From Solirubrobacteraceae bacterium (GTDB lineage Bacteria > Actinomycetota > Thermoleophilia > Solirubrobacterales > Solirubrobacteraceae), in NCBI GenBank assembly GCA_030447505.1, contig JAUJOT010000004.1, forward strand, positions 248,001 through 312,000: a stretch of DNA of 64,000 bases, read 5' to 3'. Below the pieces are notes generated by a model. It worked only from the letters and a program-made list of their open reading frames with translations. It made no database searches and had not been told where the DNA came from. Positions 8,559 through 16,500 of this stretch are shown here, one piece after another (the first letter of the stretch is position 1; each line of letters opens with the position of its first letter). A program made the position numbers and the translations under genes.

Positions 8559-8785
8559 CGCGGTGTCCTCATGCGGTCGGCGTGCTCGGCGACCTCGAGC
8601 AACTCGAACGCCAGTGCCCTGGCTTGGCAGACCAACAGCGCGACCGCCGCCGGGCGCAACGCCCGGTCGCCGCGCGAAGCGTCGGTGAGGATCACGCTGA
8701 CATCTTGGCGGCGGCCCCCGTCGGGCAACGGGTCAGACTGCTCGGGATCGATCAGCACACGGATGCTGGAGTAGTAGTCGGTCAT
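8555..8785 (-). CDS. Small gene of unknown function between istA and istB
   Basis: The 76-residue frame starts at ATG 8785, overlapping the istA stop by ATGA, and its stop overlaps the istB start by ATGA. This tight coupling on both sides and good codon bias support real translation. The product starts MTDYYSSIRVLIDPEQ, has a VSVILTDASRG segment and a helical tail (AVALLVCQARALAFELLEVAEHAD). Typical IS21 elements have only istA and istB. No family is recognised; it may be an accessory or regulatory subunit. Confidence 0.65.
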   Translation of the reverse strand: MTDYYSSIRVLIDPEQSDPLPDGGRRQDVSVILTDASRGDRALRPAAVALLVCQARALAFELLEVAEHADRMRTPR

Positions 8786-10275
8786 CGCCCGTAGCCCTCC
8801 CACGCCGCCGTGGAGCGCTGCAGCGACTGCTGCTCGCTGGCCTTGGCAGGAAACGCGATCACCTTCGCGCTGTCGTGGTGGGCGAGGATCGCGGCGAGAT
8901 CGCCGTCAGCGAAGCGCCCGGCATCCGCCGCGGCCCGCAGCGCCTCGTCGACCTGGCCCGAGCCGTGGAGCTTGGCGAGGTCGACGGCTTCGGCGAGCTT
9001 GCGCCGCACCCGGCTCGCGCCGGCCGCGGCGGCGGCGATCAGCCACGCCTCCGCGCCCGATCCGATCGCAAGAAACGCCTCCTCGTCGGCGCTGCGCGCG
9101 CGCGGCTTGCGCTCGATCGCGCCCGCAGGCCTGGGCGGGTAGTGGCGCTGGTCGATGCTCGGCTGGCCCGGCGTCGTCAACGCGTGCCGCGCGACCTCAC
9201 GCGACCCCGCCTCGCCATCGGCATAAACGACGACGAGCTTGCCACCCTCAGCGCGCGCCCACACCCGCTCGTCGACGAGCGTCGACGGGACGGAGTAAAG
9301 CGCGCCGCCGACACTGATCGTCGACTGCCACGACACCCTGCGCGTCTCACCGAAGCAGACCGTGTGCGCCATCGTCGGCAGCCGGTGCAACCTGTCGCGT
9401 TCCTCGGCGAGCATCACCGCCGGCGCGCGCCGCGTGATCCGGTGCTCGCGCGTGTTGACGCGCTCACAGAACACGGCGCACGCCTGCTCAAGCTCGCCGA
9501 AGGACGCGTAGGCGTCGCGCAGGTTGTGATCAGTCGGGACGAGGTCGGCCTTGGCGATCCGAACGGTCGCCTCCGAGCCACCCTTGCTCTCAGGGTCCGC
9601 CGGCACGCACGTCGCGATCGTCAGACCGTAGTGGCGGCCAACCGCCACGATCGTCGCGTTGCGGACCGCGATCCCGCAGACATGATCAACCGACACCGTC
9701 TTCTCGTTGTCAGTCAGCGCGTACGTCGGCGCGCCACCGAACGCCCGCAACGAGCGGTCAAGCGCCATCACCACCGACGCCATCGTGCGATCACGCAACG
9801 CCAGCACGACGCGGTAGCGCGACCACGCAAGCCAGGCGCAGAACAACACCGTCGAGCGCCCCTCGACGACCGGCCCGTCGCCGTAGTCCCACTGCATCCA
9901 CAAGCCCGGCTCGACGACCCACGGCCTCGTGCGGCGCCCGTGCTCGGCGCGCCACCGTCGCTTCGCCTCAGCGACCGCGCGGCGCGTCGTGCGCTCCGAA
10001 CCCATGTAGCCCATCGCGACCAGTCGCTGATGCGCCGCGTCCGCGCGGATCTTCCCGCGCGACCGGTCCACCCACTCCTCGATCTTCTCCGCGAACGCGT
10101 CGATGCGCGGCCGCGGCCGCGTCGGCACGGGCAGCCCGCCGCCGGCCTCGTCACGAGCGCGCACCCAGTGCGCGACCGTCTTGTGATCACAGCCCGCCAG
10201 CTCCGCAGCGCCACGCAGCGTGCCGGTCAAATCAAACGCCTCCAGGATCTCCATCACTTCCTCCGAGCTCTTCAA
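8782..10275 (-). CDS. istA: IS21 transposase IstA
   Basis: The 497-residue protein has an N-terminal HTH (LTGTLRGAAELAGCDHKTVAHWV), a second DNA-binding segment, and an rve core with D in MQWDYGDG, D in YALTDNEKT and E in DPESKGGSEATV. The C-terminal beta domain (YSVPSTLVDERVWARAEGGKL) is normal. It binds the terminal repeats and does the strand chemistry. The frame is intact. Confidence 0.95.
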   Translation of the reverse strand: MKSSEEVMEILEAFDLTGTLRGAAELAGCDHKTVAHWVRARDEAGGGLPVPTRPRPRIDAFAEKIEEWVDRSRGKIRADAAHQRLVAMGYMGSERTTRRAVAEAKRRWRAEHGRRTRPWVVEPGLWMQWDYGDGPVVEGRSTVLFCAWLAWSRYRVVLALRDRTMASVVMALDRSLRAFGGAPTYALTDNEKTVSVDHVCGIAVRNATIVAVGRHYGLTIATCVPADPESKGGSEATVRIAKADLVPTDHNLRDAYASFGELEQACAVFCERVNTREHRITRRAPAVMLAEERDRLHRLPTMAHTVCFGETRRVSWQSTISVGGALYSVPSTLVDERVWARAEGGKLVVVYADGEAGSREVARHALTTPGQPSIDQRHYPPRPAGAIERKPRARSADEEAFLAIGSGAEAWLIAAAAAGASRVRRKLAEAVDLAKLHGSGQVDEALRAAADAGRFADGDLAAILAHHDSAKVIAFPAKASEQQSLQRSTAAWEGYGR

Positions 10276-10345
10276 GCCGGACCCTCCCGCACGCGCGTCG
10301 ATGACAGGACGCGCCGGTCAGTACCGGCCGATCAGGACAGAATCG

Positions 10346-10442
10346 TGGGGAGAACCGATGGCCACGGGCGGGGAGATCCAGCGACCGCCAGCGGGGAGAT
10401 CCGATGGCCGCCTACGGGGAGATTCCCATGGCCGCCGTCACA
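10346..10442. repeat. IS21 right-end (istA side) terminal repeats
   Basis: Four inverted copies of the left-end motif are visible: TGGGGAGAACCGATGGCC (10346-10363), a divergent GGGGAGATCCAGCGACCGCC near 10371, GGGGAGATCCGATGGCCG near 10393, and GGGGAGATTCCCATGGCCG near 10416. The element ends at ACA 10440-10442. Confidence 0.8.
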
Positions 10443-11275
10443 CGGCTAACGACGTCATGCGAGCTCACGGTCCTCCTCGTCAACGCTACGCACACGCTCC
10501 TGCAGTCCCAGCGTCGCCTGCTGCACCGCGCCGGACCTTTCGAACGCATCGACCCCGCGGCGTTCGCAGCGTGGGCCGAACTCCAACTACACGAGCGCCC
10601 GGCAGAGCAAGCGGTGACGCCGATGCCGTTCAAGCGGTTTCCGAGCGTGCCCGCCGACGAGGTCCCGTTCTTTCGCGAGCGATGCCGTCAGTTGCTGTCG
10701 GGCGAGGACTTCACGACCGTCGACGACGCCTATCGTGAAGCCTTCCGGGAAGCACGAGCATGGCTTGCGGATCGCACCGAGCCCCTACTCGAGGAGGACG
10801 TTGGCGAGTTCCTTGCGCGTCTGATCCGAACCGCAGCCGATCTGCACGAGAAGCTCACACGCCTACGTGGCGCGCAGGCCGGCTTCTGGCGGAACGAATG
10901 GCATCTCAAGGTTCGCGTCAACGCGTTGGTCGCCGCTCACAGCACCGAGCCGGTCGACCTTGACGCGCAGCAGGCGGTGCGCACCCTGAACGGCTATGTC
11001 GCGCCGCAGATCGCTGCGCTCGGCGTGCTGGCCTTACGCACGCGACTGCCTCCAGCGCGACTTGCAAGGTTCAACTCCGATCAGCTTGCCAACGACTGCC
11101 GAGAGCTCGATCTCGACGGAGAAACCCTGGTGTTCTCCGGGGAAGAGTCGGCGCTGCTGCGCGCGCAGGTGCTGAGCATGAAGCGCCAGGGCCACCCAGC
11201 CAATGGCCCACTGTTCTGCCGCGTAGATGAGGCGGGCTGGGTTTCGCGGAGACCGGGTTTGGTGGGTTCCTCTCT

Positions 11276-12160
11276 TCATTGATTGAGAGAGGGAGTCAGA
11301 CGGTACTGCTCGTCGTAGAGTGCTTCCACCTCGGCAGGGGGACGATCGCCCAGAGACTCGTGCAGGCGGTCGTTGTTAAACCAGGCGACCCATTCGACGA
11401 TCGCCAGCTCGAGTTGGGTCTGTGTGCGCCAGACGCGGTCTGAGATCAGCTCGGTCTTGAAGGTGTCGACGAAGCTCTCGGCCATCGAGTTGTCGTAGGC
11501 GTCGCCGACAGAGCCGATCGACGCGAGCACGCCGTGATCGTCGAGGATCTGGTTGAACGCGTAGCTGGTGTACTGCGAGCCGGCATCTGAGTGATGGACG
11601 AGCTGCACGTCGGCGACGTCTTGGCGACGCGTGAGGGCCATCCGCAAGGCGTCGAGGACGAGGTCGGTACGCATGTGGTTGGCGAACTGCCAGCCAACGA
11701 TCCGGCGGCTGTAGGCGTCGGTGACGAAGCTGAAGAAGACGACGCCTTCCCAGCAGCGCAGGTACGTGAAGTCGGCCAGCCACAAGGCGTCGGGCCGCAC
11801 GGCGCTGAAGTCGCGATCGACGAGGTCGGGGGCACGCAGCGCCGCCGGATCGCAGATCGTCGTGCGCCACGGCTTGCCGCGGCGCTTGGCGCCCTGGATC
11901 GCGTGCTGGCGCATCAGGCGCTTGACGCGGTCACGACCGACCTGCTCGCCGGCGCGGCTGAGCGCCAGCCACATCTTGCGATACCCGTAGGCGTAGTAGT
12001 TGCCGGCGTGGACCTCACGGATCGTCTGCAGCAGCCGCTCGTCGCCGACGACGCGCTCAGAGCGCTTGCCAGTGGCACGGTGGTAGTAGGCGGACGCCGA
12101 CACGCCCAGGACCCGGCAGATCGGCTCGACGCCGAAGCGGCCGCGTGTGCTCGTCGATGT
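11276..12160 (-). pseudogene. IS3-family OrfB transposase with a one-base frameshift at its N-terminus
   Basis: The rve core is complete: D in LWLADFTYL, D in HHSDAGSQYTS and E in NSMAESF, then the normal WFNNDRLHESLGDRPP ending. In IS3 elements OrfB is reached by a -1 shift on a slippery run in OrfA. Here the -1 frame reads EVSRYIDEH and then needs RGRFGVEPICRVLGV, which is found one frame over. A single extra base near 12145 therefore breaks the OrfAB fusion. A shorter OrfB could still start at GTG 12103. Confidence 0.75.
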
Positions 12161-12166
12161 AGCGGC

Positions 12167-12469
12167 TCACCTCGTTCGGTCTGCGTCGAGCTCGGTCGCA
12201 AAAAACACGCTCGCGGACTTGAGGATCTCGTTGGCCCTGCGCAGCTCGAAGTTCTCGGCGCGCAGCTTGCGGATCTCCTCGCGCTCCGCGGTGGTCGGCA
12301 GATCGGGCCGAGAGCCGCTGTCGGCCTCGGCTTGGCGCACCTTCTTGCGCAGCGTCTCGGGATGCATTCCCAGGTCGGCGGCGACATGCGCGATCGGACG
12401 GCCGCTCTCAAGCGCCAGCCTCACACCGCGCGCCACGAGCTCATCGGGGTACTTCTTCGGACGGGCCAT
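12167..12469 (-). CDS. IS3-family OrfA (HTH protein)
   Basis: The 100-residue protein begins MARPKKYPDELVARGVRLAL, has an HTH (AHVAADLGMHPETLRKKV) and a leucine-zipper-like helix (EEIRKLRAENFELRRANEIL). A run of six T on the coding strand (plus coordinates 12200-12205) within GTTTTTTGCG is the expected -1 frameshift signal for making OrfAB. Confidence 0.88.
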   Translation of the reverse strand: MARPKKYPDELVARGVRLALESGRPIAHVAADLGMHPETLRKKVRQAEADSGSRPDLPTTAEREEIRKLRAENFELRRANEILKSASVFFATELDADRTR

Positions 12470-12708
12470 AACGAGTGCTTCCTCTCCCGAGGACCGAAAT
12501 CCTCCTTTGGAAGTCTCCGTCAGACCCAGCCTGCCTCAAGACGGCTCCCGGATGCCACCCAACGCTCTCCAGCAGCGTCTCCGCCGCGCCGCCAAAGAAA
12601 CCGGACTACAGCTCACACAGGCCTGGTCGCCCCCGGTCCATCTCGAGCACGGTTACTGGATGCGCCGCCGAGGCCTATCGATCCAATCCTTCGCAGGTCG
12701 GCGTCGCG

Positions 12709-13431
12709 GTGACTGGCTCACGCCCTCCGAGTAGCCGCAAACCCGAGCTCCTGGACTGTCGGCGAATCCGACACCTCCGACTGCTTCGCGGTTACTCGAT
12801 GCGTCGCGTCGCCCGTGACCTCGGGGTCAGCGCGGTCACCATGGCGAATCTCGAAGATGGCGTCAATCACGCGGATCTCCCGATGCGAATGGTCGCCGAC
12901 CTCGCCCGCGTCCTAGGTGTGGCGCCGGTCGAACTCTTCGCCAGAGCTGGGGGCCGACCCGCTGCCCCGGCGTCCGATGACCAAGCCGTCGAAGCAGCGC
13001 TCATGATCCGGCGGTCATCGACATCCAATAGCGATCTTGCGAAGGCTCTGGGGTGGGACCTCCGGCGCGTGCGCACAGCTCTGGCCGCCCTGGAGGAACG
13101 TCAGCGCCACTCCGGTATCCGTCTTCATGACCACAAGTGGCAATGCCACTCGCTTCGGCCGGCGACGGAGCATCTAAGCGACGAGCAGCAACAGGCTGTG
13201 CACCGCATCGGTCCCGTACAGGACGGCCTGACCGTCGAGACGGCAGCTCTTCTCGCGCAGGTCGCCCATGGCACGGTGCCGAAGAACTGGCAGAACCCCT
13301 CAGCCTCCGAACAGATGGCGCTCCAGAAGCTGCTCAAGCAGGGACTCGTCTCGGCGCTCGCCGGCGGGGCTCTGGCCATCACACCGATGGTGCGCTTCGG
13401 CTTCTATCCCGAAGACGCCCCGGAAGACTGA
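12709..13431 (+). CDS. XRE-type HTH protein, last gene of the tns-like operon
   Basis: The 240-residue protein starts at GTG 12709, overlapping the preceding gene by 26 bp. The N-terminal XRE HTH is at about residues 18-75 (RHLRLLRGYSMRRVARDLGVSAVTMANLEDG). A second HTH-like stretch follows (SNSDLAKALGWDLRRVRTALAAL), then a third helical region (SEQMALQKLLKQGLV). Several DNA-binding modules in the last gene beside the transposon end suggest either the operon's repressor or a target-site selector. Neither is shown by sequence. The frame is intact and the gene is followed by a hairpin terminator. Confidence 0.75.
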   Translation: MTGSRPPSSRKPELLDCRRIRHLRLLRGYSMRRVARDLGVSAVTMANLEDGVNHADLPMRMVADLARVLGVAPVELFARAGGRPAAPASDDQAVEAALMIRRSSTSNSDLAKALGWDLRRVRTALAALEERQRHSGIRLHDHKWQCHSLRPATEHLSDEQQQAVHRIGPVQDGLTVETAALLAQVAHGTVPKNWQNPSASEQMALQKLLKQGLVSALAGGALAITPMVRFGFYPEDAPED

Positions 13432-13435
13432 AGTC

Positions 13436-13470
13436 CAGAGGCCGGCGATCCAGCGCCGCCCCGGCCTCTG
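13436..13470 (+). terminator. Hairpin after the tns-like operon
   Basis: CAGAGGCCGG (13436-13445) pairs perfectly with CCGGCCTCTG (13461-13470) across a 15-base loop, starting 5 bp after the HTH stop. No T-run follows, as is common in high-GC bacteria. Confidence 0.6.
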
Positions 13471-13529
13471 AACAACTCATGTCATCGCACTAGAAAACTC
13501 GCGTCACAAGCACTGAATAACTCATGACA
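13468..13529. repeat. Tn7-like transposon right end with three transposase-site repeats
   Basis: Three 17-bp direct repeats lie at 13468-13484 (CTGAACAACTCATGTCA), 13490-13506 (CTAGAAAACTCGCGTCA) and 13513-13529 (CTGAATAACTCATGACA), spaced 22 and 23 bp. Read inward, the outer one begins TGTCATGAG, so the terminus is TGT...ACA. Spaced repeats of this size match the TnsB-binding arrays of Tn7-like ends. Nothing else explains this AT-rich stretch. The next five bases, CTTCA, would be the target duplication. Confidence 0.65.
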
Positions 13530-13537
13530 CTTCACAA

Positions 13538-16500
13538 TCACCCGCAGCCCGTGTTGTTCCCGCAGCTCGAGCACGTGTAGCAGGAGCCGGTGCGCTGCAT
13601 CATGCCGCCGCACTGCGCGCACGCCGGGCCAAGGTCGAGGCCTTTCATGCGGACGGGGACGACCGGCGGCGTGTCCGTCAGCGCGGCGGCCGCGGCGCGG
13701 GTCGTCGCGGGCTGTGTGCTGGTAGTCGCGGTCGGCTTGGTCGCGCCGTTGCCGCCGTTCCCGGGTCCGTTCGTGTCGGACGACACCGTCGACGTGCCGG
13801 CGTCCTCGGCCATCTTCCGCGCGCGCACCTCCGGCGTGAGGATGCCGAGCTCCTCCTGCGTGTCGGTGTCGAGGAAGCGCGACGCGAGCCAGCGCATGAT
13901 GTAGTCGGGCATCGACTTGGCGAACGGGATCTCCGGGTTCTGCGTGATCCCTTCGGGCTCGAAGCGCATGTAGCTGAACTTCTCGACGAGCGTGGCCAGC
14001 GGCACGCCGTACTGCAGAGCGATCGAGATCGACGTCGCGAACGCGTTCATCATGCCGCGCAGCGTCGAGCCTTCCTTGCCGATGTCGGTGAGGAAGATCT
14101 CGCCGACCGTGCCGTCCTCGTACATGCCGGCGGTGATGTAGCCCTCATGGCCGGCGATCGAGAACTTGTGCGTGATCGACTGGCGCTCGCGCGGCATGCG
14201 GTTGCGCTTCGGGCCGGCCTCGGCGATCGCCTTGTGGCGCGCCGCGGCGACCGCACCCTCGATCAGCTCGTCGACCTGCTCCTGCGAGTAGCCCTCGACG
14301 ACGACGGTCTCACCGCCGTCCGCGGGCTTGCCCTCCTGCGCGTCGGTGCGCAGCGCCTGCGCGGTCTTCGAGCCGTCGCGGTAGATCGCCAGCGCCTTGA
14401 CGCCGAGGTTCCACGCCTGGATGTACGCGTCGGCGATGTCCTCGACCGACGCGTCGTGGGGCAGGTTGACCGTCTTCGAAATCGCGCCCGAGATGAACGG
14501 CTGCACGGCGCCCATCATCTTGATGTGGCCCATGTGCGAGATCGCGCGCTCGCCGACCGCGACGTCGAACACCGACAGGTGCTCGTCGAGCAACCCCGGC
14601 GCGCCGACGATCGTCGCGTGCTCGTTGATGTGGGCCTCGATCTGCTCGATCTGCTCGTCGCTGTAGCCCAGCGTGCGCAGCGCCATCGGGATCGTCTGAT
14701 TGACGATCGTCATCTGACCGCCGCCGACGAGCTCCTTGAACTTCACGAGCGAGAAGTCGGGCTCGACGCCGGTCGTGTCGCAGTCCATCAGAAACGAGAT
14801 CGTGTTGTGGCTGACGAAGCCGTTGGCGACGTACGTGACGTTGTCGGGGACGGACAGGTCGAACGTCGGCTGGTCGTCGAGCAGCTCCGCGCTCGCGACC
14901 TCGTCGTAGAAGTAGCCGAGCAGCTGCTCGAACTCGACGCTCGAGGTGCGCTCGAGCAGCGCCGTCGCCGACCGGCGCGAGACCGCGCCCGTGCGTGCGA
15001 GCGACATGAGCATCGTCTTGCGCAGCGCGTCGTTGTCCGGCGCGAGATCGTCGAGCAGCTCGCGCGCGACGGGGATCTGGTCGTACCGCGCCGCCTGCGG
15101 GTGGTCAGCCTCGATGAGCGCCTGGTTCTTACGCTCCGGCATGAATCCGACCTGCTCCGCGAACCGCATCCCGGTCGCGGCGTTGAGGAGACGCACGCGG
15201 TGACACGGCGCCCCCCACTTCACACGCGAGCCGTCCGTCCCACGCGTGGTGACGAAGCCGAGGGCCAGCATCAGCGCCTGGACGTCGCGCGAGAACTCCT
15301 CGTTCGTCGTCGACCAGTAGGCATAGCCGTGGTTGGCGTTGCCGTCGGCCTCGAACAGGCCGCGCACGAAGCCGGCGTAGACCTCGCGGTCGTTGGCATG
15401 CAGGACCGCGTCCGGGATGTGTGGGCTCCAACCCTTGCCGGAATGGCCTTCGAAGGGACTCATCTTCGCGAAGCCACAGGCCTCCCACCAGATCGTCAGC
15501 GCAACCGAGTGCAGCGACAACTCGGTGTAGCCCTCCCGAGGAAGCACGTGCGCGTTGAGTCCGAACAGCTCGCGACCGAGCTCGACGAGCCGATCGACGA
15601 CGTCCTCATCGCCGTCGGTCACGCAGAGCCGGATGCCCTTGGCGTGCAGCGAACCATCGCCCATGAAGTAGCCGACGAGCTCGGCGAGCTCGGGACTCAT
15701 CGTGCGCGGCACGCGCGTCCGCTGGCCGGCGTTCCAGTGCAGGTCGCCGAGGGGAGGCAGCACGACCTGCTGAGGCTCGCCGACGAGCGAGTTGAGCATC
15801 ATCGGGACCCGGTCGCCGGTGGTGATCTCGGCCATCCGCTTCCAGACCCAGTTCCCGTCGGCGTCGACGACCTTGATGCGGTGCGTCGGCGTTCCCTGGA
15901 TCCGGTAGCCGCGCGCCGTCTGCACCGAGACGACCTGCTCGGAGCCGTTGACATAGAACTTCGTCGCCGGCCGCGGACCCTCGTCGGTCGCGACCTCGAT
16001 GTCGAGATCCTGCCACTTGGCGCCGTCCACGTCTCCCAGGCTGCGCAGGCGGACGAGCCCGCGACTCGTTGAGACGAGCGATCCCTCGACGAGACAGCCC
16101 GTCGGCGCGAGCACCGTCGCCTGTGCATTCCGGTAGCCGTGCTCCTCGCCGGCGATGACCGCGTCCTCCCAGGCCGAGCGCGCCGCGTCGAGCAGCGCCT
16201 TGTCCGTCGTCGCCGAGTCGGGGATCGCGTACGAGGCGTCGCGGTGCATCCGCATGACGGCGTTGTGCGGCTCGCGGTTGACGTCGTAGTGCTCGTAGGC
16301 GCCGATCGCCGCGGCGATCCGCGCCGAGCCGAGATAGGCGCGGCCGGTCATCAGCGACGTGATCGCCGCCGCCGTCGCGCGGCCCTTGTCGGAGTCATAC
16401 GCCATGCCGTTTGACATCAGGTAGGCGCCGAGGTTCGCGTAGCCGAGGCCGAGCTGGCGGAACGCGCGCGCGTTGACGGCGATCTGCTCGGTCGGATAGC

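Larger units (their letters stand above)
7617..10442 (-). mobile_element. IS21-family insertion sequence, apparently intact
   Basis: The element begins TGTCAACGG at 7617 and ends CCGTCACA at 10442, so both termini read TGT...ACA. It is flanked by CGGC (7613-7616 and 10443-10446), a 4-bp target duplication within the IS21 range. Excision restores the host frame. It carries istA, a small middle gene and istB on the minus strand, each pair overlapping by ATGA, and arrays of terminal repeats at both ends. No frameshift is seen, so it may be mobile. Confidence 0.92.
11238..12528 (-). mobile_element. IS3-family insertion sequence
   Basis: The ends are imperfect inverted repeats: TGGGTTTCGCGGAGAC at 11238 and, reverse-complemented, TGGGTCTGACGGAGAC at 12528 (12 of 16 match). 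GC flanks both sides (11236-11237, 12529-12530), the only duplication visible. Excision rejoins the host gene in frame. OrfA and OrfB lie on the minus strand, and OrfB is frameshifted at its start. Confidence 0.88.
7265..12734 (+). pseudogene. Fourth gene of the tns-like operon, interrupted by IS21 and IS3
   Basis: Three exon-like pieces join exactly: 7265-7616, 10447-11237 and 12531-12734. At the first junction codon C|TA reads LTTSCELTV; at the second, GGC|CTG reads EAGLPQDGS. The reconstructed protein has 448 residues (start GTG 7265, or GTG 7286). Residues about 40-140 follow the strand-helix order of the upstream TnsC-like ATPase but lack Walker residues: ALIVLGAEAL stands where Walker B would be, then ELTVLLVNATH. 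The C-terminal third (ALRTRLPPARLARF ... GPLFCRV ... MPPNALQQRLRRAAKETGL) has spacing reminiscent of a tyrosine-recombinase core without catalytic residues. Both comparisons are by eye. It occupies the slot of the target selectors TnsD/TniQ but shows no zinc-finger cysteines. Confidence 0.7.
2596..13529 (+). mobile_element. Tn7-like transposon, minimum extent (left end outside the window or lost)
   Basis: The components are a TnsA-like nuclease, TnsB-like DDE transposase, TnsC-like ATPase, an unknown fourth protein and an HTH protein in one overlapping operon, plus repeat-bearing termini at 13,529. The end is 8 bp short of the nrdJ stop codon, echoing Tn7, which inserts just past glmS. Unlike Tn7, the operon reads toward the gene-proximal end. 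I searched 1-5100 by eye for an inverted copy of TGTCATGAGTT and found none. The wHTH gene and anything further left may be cargo. Confidence 0.6.

Noticed and set aside
11591-12712. Long plus-strand frame across IS3
   Set aside because: Its main part is antisense to OrfB. Only the short end in a neighbouring frame (12531-12734) is real, as the tail of the interrupted fourth gene.
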